Source: JANMOK01 sp031415055 (GTDB lineage Bacteria; Pseudomonadota; Alphaproteobacteria; Rhodobacterales; Rhodobacteraceae). From it: a stretch of 64,000 bases of DNA. Under the pieces are notes generated by a model. It saw only the letters and a program-made list of their open reading frames with translations. It was not told where the DNA came from and searched no databases. The translations under genes were made by a program, and so were the position numbers. The stretch is taken from contig JANOQZ010000036.1 in NCBI GenBank assembly GCA_031415055.1, positions 10,553 through 74,552 of the forward strand, read 5' to 3'. This document shows positions 25,668 through 35,159 of the stretch, piece after piece; position 1 is the stretch's first letter; each line of letters starts with the position of its first letter.

Positions 25668-27767
25668 TTAACCGGCAAATGGCTCCAACGTATAGGCCCG
25701 CACCGATTCCGTTGGCATCTTGATCGTGCCTTTCGGCTGGTCGCCAGTGGCTTTCAAATCATTGGTATCAATCTGCAAAGTCCAGGCTTTGCCAGGCAAT
25801 GTCACGGGCATCACCACTTCCGCCGGGCCATCGGAATTGAAGATCATAAACACCTGATCGTCGCGCTCTCCGCCCAGTACAGCTTCGGCAGAATGGCGGA
25901 TCACCAGCCCGAAGGTCTTCCAATTCTGGTCACCCCAGTTTTCACCCTTTGGCGCCTCGCCATTGGGCAAGCGCCATTCGACATCGGGCAGACCGTCAGA
26001 TTTGCGCGGTTTCCCATGCAAAAAATGCGTCTGCCGAACGGAAGGATGGTTCTTGCGGAAGGCAATCAGTTTGCAAACGAACTCAAACAGGCTGTCATCG
26101 CTGCGGGACCAGTTGATCCAGCCAATCCCGTTGTCTTGGCAATAGGCGTTATTGTTGCCGTCTTGCGTGTTGCCAATCTCGTCACCCGCCAACAACAACG
26201 GCGTTCCCTGACTAAGGAACAGCGAGGCCAACAAATTGCGTTTCCGCCGCTTGCGCGCCTCGCGGATTTTGGCGTCTGCTGTCGGCCCTTCGATCCCCAT
26301 ATTTGCCGACAGGTTGTTATTGTGGCCGTCGTCGCCATTCTCGCCATTGGCCTCGTTGTGCTTGTGCGAATAGCTGACGAGATCTTCCAAGGTGAACCCG
26401 TCATGCGCGGTCACAAAGTTGACGCTCGCTGTCGTCTTGCGGCCCGAATGGTCAAACTGCCGCGCCGATCCAAGAAGGCGCGACGAAAAATCCGCCGTCG
26501 TGCCACTGTCACCGCGCCAATAGCGCCGCATATCGTCGCGTGCCTTGTCGTTCCATTCGGCGAATGGCGATGGAAACGCACCCAACTGGTAGCCACCCGG
26601 TCCAGTGTCCCAAGGTTCGGCAATCAATTTCACCCGGTTCAAAACCGGGTCTTGCAGGATCGCGTCAAAGAAACCGCCCGAAGGGTCAAAGCCATTGACC
26701 TCACGCCCCAAAGTCGCGGCCAGATCGAACCGGAAGCCGTCGATATGCATGACTTCGACCCAATAGCGCAGTGAATCCAGCGCCATATGCAATACCGCTG
26801 GGTTGCTTAAATTGAGCGTATTCCCGCAACCCGTGTCATTCACATAATAACGCTGATGTTCGGGCAAAAGGCGATAATAACTCTTGTTATCCAGCCCGCG
26901 GAACGAAAGCGTCGGGCCCAACTCGCTGCCTTCGCCGGTGTGGTTATAGACCACGTCCAAAATTACTTCGATTCCCGCCGAATGCAGCCGTCGCACCATG
27001 TTCTGAAATTCTGCAATGCCATGCACGCCCAGATAACGCGGTTCCGGCGCAAAAAACCCAATGGTCTGATAGCCCCAATAATTCGAAAGTCTTTTATCGA
27101 CCAAAAACTGGTCGTCTAAAAACGCGTGAACCGGCAACAGTTCCAGCGCCGTTATGCCCAATTTGTGGTAGTGCTCCAACATCGCATCCGACGCGACACC
27201 GGCAAACTTTCCCCGCTCCAGTCGCGGCACGCGCGGTTTTTCAGCCGTCAGGCCCTTAACATGACCTTCGTAGAACACGGTATCGCGTAAACGCACTTCG
27301 GGGCGAATATCCTCGTCCCAGTCAAAACCGGGATCGACAATCACGCATTTGGGCATGGCGAACGCGCTGTCGCGCGGATCAAAGCCAAGGTCAGACTTCG
27401 GCCCCCCCACCCGATAGCCCATCAAGGCATTGGTCCAGCGGATGTTGCCGGAAATCTGCTTGGCATAGGGATCGAGCAATAACTTGTTAGGGTTGAACCG
27501 ATGCCCACGATCCGGGTCATAGGGGCCATAGGCGCGTAACCCATACATGGCACCGGGCCGCAACCCCGGAATGAACCCGTGCCAGACGTGGCCGGAACGT
27601 TCGGGCAAGGCCAACCGCGCCAATTCGCGCTTGCCGTTGTCAGAAAAAATGCAGACTTCAATCTTTTCGGCATGAGCGGAAAAGACAGCGAAATTCACCC
27701 CGCCGCGCAGGTAGGTCGCCCCCATTGGAAAGGCAACGCCTTCCTCGATGCGCGGAACTTCAACCAA
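25668..27767 (-). CDS. glgX: Glycogen debranching enzyme GlgX
   Basis: GH13 isoamylase-type enzyme that hydrolyses alpha-1,6 branches of phosphorylase-limit glycogen. At 699 residues it has an N-terminal CBM48 part and the TIM barrel with DVVYNHTGEG, the nucleophile region GFRFDLA, the acid/base region IAEPWD, and FVTAHDGFTL. The frame starts with a TTG that has TAAAGG about 8 nt upstream; the next ATG (codon 15) would cut into the conserved N-terminal strand, so TTG is preferred. It begins 12 nt after glgA. Confidence 0.95.
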   Translation of the reverse strand: MVEVPRIEEGVAFPMGATYLRGGVNFAVFSAHAEKIEVCIFSDNGKRELARLALPERSGHVWHGFIPGLRPGAMYGLRAYGPYDPDRGHRFNPNKLLLDPYAKQISGNIRWTNALMGYRVGGPKSDLGFDPRDSAFAMPKCVIVDPGFDWDEDIRPEVRLRDTVFYEGHVKGLTAEKPRVPRLERGKFAGVASDAMLEHYHKLGITALELLPVHAFLDDQFLVDKRLSNYWGYQTIGFFAPEPRYLGVHGIAEFQNMVRRLHSAGIEVILDVVYNHTGEGSELGPTLSFRGLDNKSYYRLLPEHQRYYVNDTGCGNTLNLSNPAVLHMALDSLRYWVEVMHIDGFRFDLAATLGREVNGFDPSGGFFDAILQDPVLNRVKLIAEPWDTGPGGYQLGAFPSPFAEWNDKARDDMRRYWRGDSGTTADFSSRLLGSARQFDHSGRKTTASVNFVTAHDGFTLEDLVSYSHKHNEANGENGDDGHNNNLSANMGIEGPTADAKIREARKRRKRNLLASLFLSQGTPLLLAGDEIGNTQDGNNNAYCQDNGIGWINWSRSDDSLFEFVCKLIAFRKNHPSVRQTHFLHGKPRKSDGLPDVEWRLPNGEAPKGENWGDQNWKTFGLVIRHSAEAVLGGERDDQVFMIFNSDGPAEVVMPVTLPGKAWTLQIDTNDLKATGDQPKGTIKMPTESVRAYTLEPFAG

Positions 27768-27779
27768 ATGTATAGACCT

Positions 27780-29228
27780 TTACGCCAGTACCTGCCGGTA
27801 GAGGCTGATATACCGATCCGCCGACGGCTTCCAGTCAACCGGATGAGTCATGGCATTTTTCATCAGTTTCCGCCACGTAAATTGGTCAGAGAATAGGCCA
27901 ATTGCCCGTAAAAGCGCCGATTCCAACCCCGATACGCTGGTTGGCTGAAATTGAAAACCATTGGCAACGCCCTTGGTCAAAGCCGCCGGATTGGCGTCAA
28001 TGACCGAATCGGCCAAGCCGCCGGTGCGCGACACGATCGGCAATGCCCCATAGCGCAGCCCATAAAGCTGGGTCAGCCCGCAAGGTTCAAATCTGGAGGG
28101 GACCAAAACCGCATCACAGCCGCCGTTTATGCGGTGGCTCAGGTTTTCGTCATAACCTATCTTGACGGCGACTTGATCGGGATTGTCGATCGCCAGTTGC
28201 TTTAATGCCTTTTCCAACACCACGTCGCCCGAACCCAAAACAACCAGCCTACCGCCATTTTTGAGCACTTCGACCATCGCCAACGGCAAAAGGTCCAAGC
28301 CTTTCTGCTCGGTCAACCTTGATACGACGCCAAACAGAATATCATTTTGGCTCGGCTTCAGCCCAAATTCCACTTCAAGTGCCGCCTTGCAGGTGGCCTT
28401 GCCTTTGGTATCTTTGGCGGAATAGTTCATCGGCAAAGCCGGATCGGTTTCCGGGTTCCATTGCTCAATATCGATGCCGTTCAAAATGCCGTGCAGCAAT
28501 TCTTTCCGGTCTGAAATCACACCCTGCAGGCCCATGCCAAACTCTGGCGTCATCAGTTCCTGCGCATAGGTCGGACTGACCGTGGTGATCAGATTGGAAT
28601 AGACCAGTGCCGCCTTTAGCGCCGAAATTTGCCCGTAATACTCCAAGCCACCCGCCGAATACATTGCGCCCGGCAAATTGAGTTCGCCCAGCATGAACGC
28701 AGGCGCAAGCCCTTGAAAGGCGATGTTGTGGATGGTGGTGATAATCGCCGGACGCTGGGGATCATCTGCCAAATAGGCTGCTGCCAAACCGGCTTGCCAA
28801 TCATGCAGATGCAACAACCCCGGTCGCCAGCCATCGGTCAATTCGCCCCGGGCAATTTCCGCCGCCGCAAACGACAATGCGGCAAAGCGTTGCGGGTTAT
28901 CCGGCCAATCTTTGCCATCCTTGCCCAAATAGATCGAACCGGGCCGTTCAAACAAATGCGGCGCATCCAAAAGCAGCATGTTCAAGCCCGCAATCGTGCC
29001 AGAAACAACCGTTGCCGACCCGCCAAACAAAGCCTCAAAATCAGCGATTTTTGTGGCGCCCGAAAGTTTGCCGACCAGCCCCGGATAGGCGGGCAACAAC
29101 ACCCGCACATCCCAACCCTGCGCGGCCAATGCCAATGGCAAGGCGCCCACCACATCGGCCAAGCCGCCGGTTTTCACCAGCGGCGCACATTCTGACGCAA
29201 CAAATAATACGGGTTTGTCGCCCTTCAA
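27780..29228 (-). CDS. glgA: Glycogen synthase (ADP-glucose type) GlgA
   Basis: GT5 enzyme that elongates alpha-1,4-glucan from ADP-glucose. The 482-residue protein has the N-terminal substrate loop KTGGLADVVGALPLAL near residue 19, HDWQAGL, and the C-terminal PSRFEPCGLTQLYGLRYG with the catalytic Glu. Its ATG overlaps the glgC stop by 4 nt (ATGA), indicating translational coupling. Confidence 0.97.
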   Translation of the reverse strand: MKGDKPVLFVASECAPLVKTGGLADVVGALPLALAAQGWDVRVLLPAYPGLVGKLSGATKIADFEALFGGSATVVSGTIAGLNMLLLDAPHLFERPGSIYLGKDGKDWPDNPQRFAALSFAAAEIARGELTDGWRPGLLHLHDWQAGLAAAYLADDPQRPAIITTIHNIAFQGLAPAFMLGELNLPGAMYSAGGLEYYGQISALKAALVYSNLITTVSPTYAQELMTPEFGMGLQGVISDRKELLHGILNGIDIEQWNPETDPALPMNYSAKDTKGKATCKAALEVEFGLKPSQNDILFGVVSRLTEQKGLDLLPLAMVEVLKNGGRLVVLGSGDVVLEKALKQLAIDNPDQVAVKIGYDENLSHRINGGCDAVLVPSRFEPCGLTQLYGLRYGALPIVSRTGGLADSVIDANPAALTKGVANGFQFQPTSVSGLESALLRAIGLFSDQFTWRKLMKNAMTHPVDWKPSADRYISLYRQVLA

Positions 29229-30496
29229 AGCGCCCTCGCCCGCGCGTCAATCATCGGCTGTGTTATCAGGGTGATGCCGTTTTCCGACACCCTGAACCAT
29301 TTGCCGTCTTCGACAATATCTTGCCCGACAACCAACCCTTCAGGGATGATGACGCCACGATCAATCACCACATTTTTCAAATGGGCATTGCGATTGACCA
29401 CCACATGCGGCAGCACAATCGCCCGATCCAGCGAGGCAAACGAATGCGTGCGCACACCGGTGAACAACAGCGACTGGTTGATGGTCGAACCTGAAATGAT
29501 ACACCCACCCGACACCATCGAAGATGTCGCCGACCCGCGGCGATCCGGTTCGTCGTGGATGAACTTGGCCGGAGCAACCATTTCGGAATAGGTCCAGATC
29601 GGCCAAGTGGTGTCGTAGATATCGAGATCGGGCAGAAAATCGGTGAGGTCGATATTGGCCTGATGGAACGCATCCACTGTTCCAACATCGCGCCAATACG
29701 GTTCCCGCTCCAGCCCGGTCATCACACATGAATCGGTGAATTTATGCGCTACGGCCTTACCGTTTTTGACGATGTAGGGAATCAAATCCTTGCCGAAATC
29801 GTGGTCGGTTTCGGTGCTGTGCATGTCATCCAGCAGCAGTTTGCGCAGGAATGCCCAGTCAAATACGTATATCCCCATCGAAGCCAAAGCCATATTCGGT
29901 TGGCCGGGCATGGCGGGGGGGTCTTTCGGTTTCTCGACGAAATCGATGATGCGCATGGTCTTGTCAACCGCCATCACACCAAAGCCAGTGGCTTCCATGC
30001 GCGGCACGGTCAGACAGCCAACCGTGACATCGGCACCGGAATCAACGTGCTGTTGCAGCATCAATTCATAGTCCATCTTGTAAATATGATCGCCAGCCAA
30101 AACGACGATATAGGTCGGCTCGTAACTATCGATAATCCCAACGTTTTGTGCTACCGCATCCGCCGTGCCGCGATACCAGTTTTCCTCGTCCATCTGTTGG
30201 GAGGCCGGCAGAATATCCAGAAATTCGTTGCGACCGGCTTGGAAAAACGACCAACCGCGCTGCAAATGCCTAATCAGCGAATGCGCCTTATACTGAGTGG
30301 CCACACATACCCGCGTGATGCCGGAATTGACCGCATTGGACAAAGCAAAGTCGATAATCCGCGTTTTGCCGCCAAAATAAACCGCCGGTTTCGCCCGTTT
30401 GTCGGTCAGCTCTTTCAGCCGCGACCCGCGACCGCCAGCCAAAATGAAAGCCAGCGCGTGGCGTGACAGGCGTTTTGAACTTCCGTTTTTCGGCAT
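29225..30496 (-). CDS. glgC: Glucose-1-phosphate adenylyltransferase GlgC
   Basis: Makes ADP-glucose, the committed step of glycogen synthesis. The 423-residue protein carries the nucleotide loop ILAGGRGSRLKELTDKRAKP, the catalytic region VLAGDHIYKMDY and the sugar-phosphate region FVEKPKDPP, then the C-terminal left-handed beta-helix. Allosteric control by glycolytic intermediates is usual for the family. It sits 38 bp after glgB. Confidence 0.97.
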   Translation of the reverse strand: MPKNGSSKRLSRHALAFILAGGRGSRLKELTDKRAKPAVYFGGKTRIIDFALSNAVNSGITRVCVATQYKAHSLIRHLQRGWSFFQAGRNEFLDILPASQQMDEENWYRGTADAVAQNVGIIDSYEPTYIVVLAGDHIYKMDYELMLQQHVDSGADVTVGCLTVPRMEATGFGVMAVDKTMRIIDFVEKPKDPPAMPGQPNMALASMGIYVFDWAFLRKLLLDDMHSTETDHDFGKDLIPYIVKNGKAVAHKFTDSCVMTGLEREPYWRDVGTVDAFHQANIDLTDFLPDLDIYDTTWPIWTYSEMVAPAKFIHDEPDRRGSATSSMVSGGCIISGSTINQSLLFTGVRTHSFASLDRAIVLPHVVVNRNAHLKNVVIDRGVIIPEGLVVGQDIVEDGKWFRVSENGITLITQPMIDARARAL

Positions 30497-30534
30497 TAAA
30501 CCCTCCGGTTTTATGTCGCCAATTCAATGGCTTG

Positions 30535-32841
30535 TTAAGCTTTTTTCCATTCAAGTATCAGTGTCGACAACGGCGGAAGCACCAATTCTATCGACTGTTC
30601 GCGCCCGTGGGACGCAACCGCCTGCGATACGACACCGCCGTTGTTGCCATTGTTCCAACCCGCATAAGTCGCAGCATCGGTGTTGATCCGTTCCACCCAA
30701 CGCCCGGCCTTTGGCACGCCAATGCGCCATTTGGTGCGCAAGACAGGCGTCATGTTGGAAATCACGATCACTGGCGCATCGCCCTCGTCGCCATAGCGGA
30801 TCGAGGCAAACACCGAATCCTGTGCCGCGTCGCCAATGATCCAGTCAAACCCCGACCCGTCGCAATCGCGTTTGTGCAAGGCGGGCAGCTCTTTGTAAGC
30901 GGCGTTCAGATCGCGGATCAGGTTTTGCACACCCTTGTGTTTGGGGTGCTCCAACTGATGCCAGTCGAGGCTTTGCTGATAATTCCACTCCGCCCCTTGG
31001 GCAAATTCGCAGCCCATAAACAACAGTTTCTTACCCGGATGGCCCCACATGAAACCATAATAGGCCCGCAGATTGGCGAACTTATCGTCACCCCAACCCG
31101 GCATCCGGTCCAGCAACGAACCTTTGCCATGCACTACTTCGTCGTGGCTCAATGGCAGAATGAAGTTTTCCGAAAACGCATAAAGCAGCCCAAAAGTCAT
31201 CTCGTTGTGATGATATTTGCGGTGGATTGGGTCCAGTTTCATATATTCCAGCGTGTCGTGCATCCAACCCATGTTCCATTTGAAACCAAAGCCCAAGCCA
31301 CCGGCGAACGTCGGTTTGGACACCCCGGGCCAAGCGGTGGATTCTTCGGCTACGGTCATGGCCCCGGGGAATTCGGCATAGACCAGCTCGTTCATTTTCT
31401 TCAAGAATGCGACCGATTCCCAATTCTCGCGCCCGCCATCTTTGTTGGGGATCCACGCCCCCTCTTTGCGCGAATAATCGCGGTAGAGCATCGAGGCAAC
31501 GGCATCCACTCGCAGGCAATCAATGTGATATTCGCCCATCCAATACAACGCGTTGGATGTCAGATAATTCACCACCTCGGTGCGACCCATGTTGAAAATC
31601 AACGTGTTCCAATCGGGGTGATAGCCTTCGCGCATGTCGGAATGTTCGTACAAATGCGAGCCGTCAAAATGCTCCAACCCGTGTGCATCGGTCGGGAAAT
31701 GCGCCGGGACCCAATCGAGGATAACGCCAATTCCCGCCTCATGCGCGGCATTCACAAAGAACCGAAAATCTTCCGGCGTGCCAAATCGACTGGTCGGTGC
31801 AAACAATCCAACCGGCTGATATCCCCAAGAGCCGTCAAACGGATGCTCGGTAATTGGCAGCAATTCGATATGGGTAAACCCCAAATCCTTGACATAGTTG
31901 ACCAGATCGACCGCCAAGTCGCGGTAAGTCAGCACCGTCTCGCCTTTTGCTCCGGTGCGTTTCCACGACCCTAAATGCACTTCGTAAATCGAAATCGGTG
32001 CATTGCGTTCGTGCTTGGCTCCACGCATTTCCATCCAAGCTTCGTCTTTCCAACGCGGGCTGCGGATATCGGCAACAACCGATGCCGTTGCTGGCCGGTG
32101 CTCGGCTTGAAATCCCACCGGGTCGGCCTTTAACGGTTGCACATGGCCGCCGCGCGCAACGATTTCGTATTTGTAAACGTCACCGCCACCGATGCCGGGC
32201 AGGAAAATCTCCCAAACGCCGGTTGACCCACGCAGACGCATGGCATGGCGTCGGCCATCCCAGTGGTTGAAATCGCCCACCACCGAAACCCGCTCGGCAT
32301 TCGGTGCCCAAACAGCAAAATGTGTGCCCTTCACCCCCTGATGCTTCATCACATGCGCACCCAAAGCGTGCCACAACTTGTGGTGCGACCCTTCGGCCAG
32401 CAAATGTTCGTCGAGTTCACCCAAAACCGGCCCAAAGCGATAAGGATCGTCTATTTCCCAGATTTCCGAACCGCGTTTGGCGCGCAAACGGTAAGCAAAC
32501 CCCGGCGCTTGGCCGGTCAATTTGCCTACAAAAACCCCATCCGCCCCGCGGATTGGTTCCAACTCCAGCAACTTGCTTGACGTTTCCGGGTCCATGGCCA
32601 CAACCGCCTCAGCACCGGGCACAAATGCACGAATAATCGTATCATTCCCAGATGGATGCGCCCCTAGAATCGAAAACGGATTGTAATGCCGCCCTTCCGC
32701 TATCGCATAAGCGTCACCGCGATTGATCAATGGCGCATCGCCCTTGGGTGCCGCCACTGATTTTGGCACAGCCTTTGCTTTCGCCGCTTTGGGCGCAGCA
32801 ATTTTCTCTGCCTCAGCGACCGGCGCTTTTTTGGTAGCCAT
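30535..32841 (-). CDS. glgB: 1,4-alpha-glucan branching enzyme GlgB
   Basis: GH13 enzyme that creates alpha-1,6 branches. In 768 residues it has an Ala/Lys/Pro-rich N-terminal tail (about 1-40), a CBM48 module and a TIM barrel with DWVPAHFPTD, the nucleophile region LRVDAVASMLYRDY, the acid/base region AEESTAWPGV and LSHDEVVHGKGS. The ATG at 32841 has GAGGAAAA just upstream; the in-frame GTG four codons earlier would overlap it. First gene of the operon. The tail of about 40 residues resembling a charged linker is longer than in E. coli and its role is unknown. Confidence 0.96.
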   Translation of the reverse strand: MATKKAPVAEAEKIAAPKAAKAKAVPKSVAAPKGDAPLINRGDAYAIAEGRHYNPFSILGAHPSGNDTIIRAFVPGAEAVVAMDPETSSKLLELEPIRGADGVFVGKLTGQAPGFAYRLRAKRGSEIWEIDDPYRFGPVLGELDEHLLAEGSHHKLWHALGAHVMKHQGVKGTHFAVWAPNAERVSVVGDFNHWDGRRHAMRLRGSTGVWEIFLPGIGGGDVYKYEIVARGGHVQPLKADPVGFQAEHRPATASVVADIRSPRWKDEAWMEMRGAKHERNAPISIYEVHLGSWKRTGAKGETVLTYRDLAVDLVNYVKDLGFTHIELLPITEHPFDGSWGYQPVGLFAPTSRFGTPEDFRFFVNAAHEAGIGVILDWVPAHFPTDAHGLEHFDGSHLYEHSDMREGYHPDWNTLIFNMGRTEVVNYLTSNALYWMGEYHIDCLRVDAVASMLYRDYSRKEGAWIPNKDGGRENWESVAFLKKMNELVYAEFPGAMTVAEESTAWPGVSKPTFAGGLGFGFKWNMGWMHDTLEYMKLDPIHRKYHHNEMTFGLLYAFSENFILPLSHDEVVHGKGSLLDRMPGWGDDKFANLRAYYGFMWGHPGKKLLFMGCEFAQGAEWNYQQSLDWHQLEHPKHKGVQNLIRDLNAAYKELPALHKRDCDGSGFDWIIGDAAQDSVFASIRYGDEGDAPVIVISNMTPVLRTKWRIGVPKAGRWVERINTDAATYAGWNNGNNGGVVSQAVASHGREQSIELVLPPLSTLILEWKKA

Positions 32842-32983
32842 TGTTTTCCTCACCCGTCGTGTTTCGCGTCTATTGGTTGACGCCTAGCGGCATTGCCGAA
32901 ATCTGATTCTTATTAGACTGCAAACGCTTTGGAAAAGGAACATTCTTTTGAAACATCGGCAAAATGAATCGATTTTTGACCGT

Positions 32984-34228
32984 CTAAGTCCATGTCCGGT
33001 CAGGTAAATACGGCGTTAAATCAAGGTTTGATCGTCGATCCGCCGCAATTCCCGCCACGATTCGCCCCACCAGCGGCCCAATTGTCAGCCCGACATGCTG
33101 CGAGCCAAAGGCATAAATCACCCCATCTGCCTTTGGCGCGTTGCCAATTGCGGGCAAAGAATCGGGCAAAGTCGGCCGATGCCCCATCCAGATTTCTTCG
33201 CTGTCCCAGCGCAATTCGGGGTAAACTTGCAATATCCGCCGCCTCAGCAATTCGACGGGTGCCAAACTGGGACCAGCCTCCAGCCCGCCCAATTCCACAA
33301 TTCCTGCGCAGCGCAAACCCGTATCCATCGGGGTTGCCACGAATTTGGCGTCGGCAATCATATAGGGAAATGGCGGTTGGATATTCGCGCCTTTCAAAAA
33401 CAAATGATAGCCACGCTCGCTTTCCAAATTGATGTCCTGCGCCATGGATCGAACCAATTTGCGCGACCAAACCCCGGCGGCCAGCACGATCTTTTCGGCA
33501 GACATTTCCCTGCCGCCCTGTAAAATTATCGATGGGCGTGGGCCGGGTTTAATCTCAACCACCTCACCCAATTCAAATCGCCCACCCGAATTGACGAAAT
33601 GCTCCGCCAATGCCGCCACATAGCCGCCAGGATCAGTAATCCAGCCGTGGTCTTTGAATACCGCTGCGAACGTGTAGTCAGGCCCAAGATTTGGATCGTC
33701 CTCGAGCAACCTCGCTCGGTCGCGCAATTCATATTCAAACCCATGCGCTTGCCGCAACGCCATTGCCGCGTCGTCATGCGCAAAACTTGCGCGGTCGCGG
33801 TACAAAAACGCATATTCGCCAGTGCGAATGAACTTTTCCGCGCCGGTGTCTTTTGCCATTGCCAAATGTTGTTCAACTGAATCCGCCGTCATCGCACTTA
33901 ACGCAGCAACAGCCCGTTGAAACCGGTCTGGCCGCGCATTTCGCAAAAACGGCACCAACCACGGCAACAGACGTGGCAGATACGACCAACGCAGAAACAT
34001 GGGCGAATCCGGATCCAGCAGCTTCTTCGGCACTTCGCGCAACAACCCCGGCACCGATACCGGAATGATAGCGTTGCGCGCCAACAACCCAGCGTTGCCA
34101 TACGAGGTTTGTGCCGGATCACCTGGCACAACTCGATCAACCAATGTCACCGACCACCCCTCGCGCCGCAACCATTCGGCGCAACAAACCCCGGTGATGC
34201 CGGCCCCGATGACGATGATTTGTTTCAC
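32984..34228 (-). CDS. FAD-dependent D-amino-acid dehydrogenase-like oxidoreductase (DadA family)
   Basis: A flavoprotein of 414 residues with the Rossmann FAD motif IGAGITGVCCAEWLRREG at the N-terminus and the C-terminal GHRPTLPDSLPAIG and FGSQHVGLTIGP blocks typical of DadA/DAO-fold enzymes. It probably oxidises a D-amino acid or related imino/amino acid and passes electrons to the membrane; the substrate cannot be named. It is divergent from the SgcQ-like gene (117 bp apart) and 142 bp upstream of glgB on the same strand, so it may be unrelated to either cluster. Confidence 0.83.
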   Translation of the reverse strand: MKQIIVIGAGITGVCCAEWLRREGWSVTLVDRVVPGDPAQTSYGNAGLLARNAIIPVSVPGLLREVPKKLLDPDSPMFLRWSYLPRLLPWLVPFLRNARPDRFQRAVAALSAMTADSVEQHLAMAKDTGAEKFIRTGEYAFLYRDRASFAHDDAAMALRQAHGFEYELRDRARLLEDDPNLGPDYTFAAVFKDHGWITDPGGYVAALAEHFVNSGGRFELGEVVEIKPGPRPSIILQGGREMSAEKIVLAAGVWSRKLVRSMAQDINLESERGYHLFLKGANIQPPFPYMIADAKFVATPMDTGLRCAGIVELGGLEAGPSLAPVELLRRRILQVYPELRWDSEEIWMGHRPTLPDSLPAIGNAPKADGVIYAFGSQHVGLTIGPLVGRIVAGIAADRRSNLDLTPYLPDRTWT

Positions 34229-34345
34229 TTTTGTCCAGTTCCCCGCCCATCCGCACGTTGTTTATATCGCCCCAGCCTGTCAACCATGCCGATTGGCAGA
34301 ACCAAAGCCGCTTGCTAATGTCGGCAAAAAGATTGGAAACCAGCT

Positions 34346-35158
34346 TTGAAAAATAACTTCACTTCGGTTTTTGGCAGCGGAAAACCCGTCATCGCAATGG
34401 TGCATATCGGTGCCCTGCCTGGCACTCCGTTGTTTGACGCCGACGCTGGCTTGGCCGGTCTGTTGCGCGGTGCGATCCACGACTTGATCGCCCTGCAATC
34501 GGAAGGGTTTGATGCCATCATGTTTGGTAACGAAAACGACCGCCCGTATGAGTTTCAGGTGGACGCTGCTTCCACCGCAACAATGGCATTCATCATTGGT
34601 CAAGTGCGCAGCCAAATTACCCTGCCCTTCGGTGTCAATGTTCTGTGGGACCCGATGTCCTCGGTCGCGCTGGCCGCCGCCACCGGTGCCGCTTTTATGC
34701 GCGAAATAATGACCGGCACCTTCGCCTCCGACATGGGACCGTGGACGCCAAATGCCGGCAAAACGCTGCGCTATCGGGATCGCTTGGGTCGCAAGGACCT
34801 TGCGGTTCTCTACAATATCTCGGCGGAATTCGCCTATTCGCTGGATCGCCGACCTTTGGCTGACCGTGCGCGAAGTGCAGTGTTTTCTTCCATTCCCGAC
34901 GCGATTTTGGTTTCCGGTGCCATCACAGGTGAGGCGGCAAAAATGGAAGATTTGGAAGCGGTCAAGACCGCCCTGCCCGACACTCCGGTTCTCGCCAATA
35001 CTGGCGTCAAACACGCAACCGTGGCCGACACTTTGGCGATAGCCGACGGTGCGATTGTGGGGTCATCGCTGAAAGTTGATGGCGACACGTGGAATCCGGT
35101 CGACCCCGAACGCGCCAAAGATTTCATGGCGCGCGTGCGCAAAGCGCGAGGCTATTAA
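34346..35158 (+). CDS. BtpA/SgcQ-family TIM-barrel protein
   Basis: A 270-residue protein of the BtpA/SgcQ family, a phosphate-binding TIM-barrel fold of unsettled function (cyanobacterial BtpA affects photosystem I; E. coli sgcQ lies in a sugar cluster). The family pattern IAMVHIGALPGTPLFD lies near residue 17, with FGNENDRPY near 61, FGVNVLWDP near 95 and the C-terminal ADGAIVGSSLKVDG. The frame starts at TTG with GGAAA upstream, since the first internal ATG would remove the first strand. It is the first of three tightly linked genes with the M42 and FGGY kinase genes, an arrangement recalling sgcQ-sgcX of E. coli. Confidence 0.85.
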   Translation: MKNNFTSVFGSGKPVIAMVHIGALPGTPLFDADAGLAGLLRGAIHDLIALQSEGFDAIMFGNENDRPYEFQVDAASTATMAFIIGQVRSQITLPFGVNVLWDPMSSVALAAATGAAFMREIMTGTFASDMGPWTPNAGKTLRYRDRLGRKDLAVLYNISAEFAYSLDRRPLADRARSAVFSSIPDAILVSGAITGEAAKMEDLEAVKTALPDTPVLANTGVKHATVADTLAIADGAIVGSSLKVDGDTWNPVDPERAKDFMARVRKARGY

Positions 35159-35159
35159 A

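Noticed and set aside
25656..26774. 372-codon frame on the plus strand
   Set aside because: Antisense to glgX, no recognisable domain.
30463..31974. 503-codon frame on the plus strand
   Set aside because: It is fully antisense to glgB, whose motifs are intact; long antisense frames arise from the codon bias of this DNA.
32921..32932. LacI-type operator before glgB (CAAACGCTTTGG)
   Set aside because: The two halves match imperfectly and the centre is odd-length; no LacI-family gene is near.
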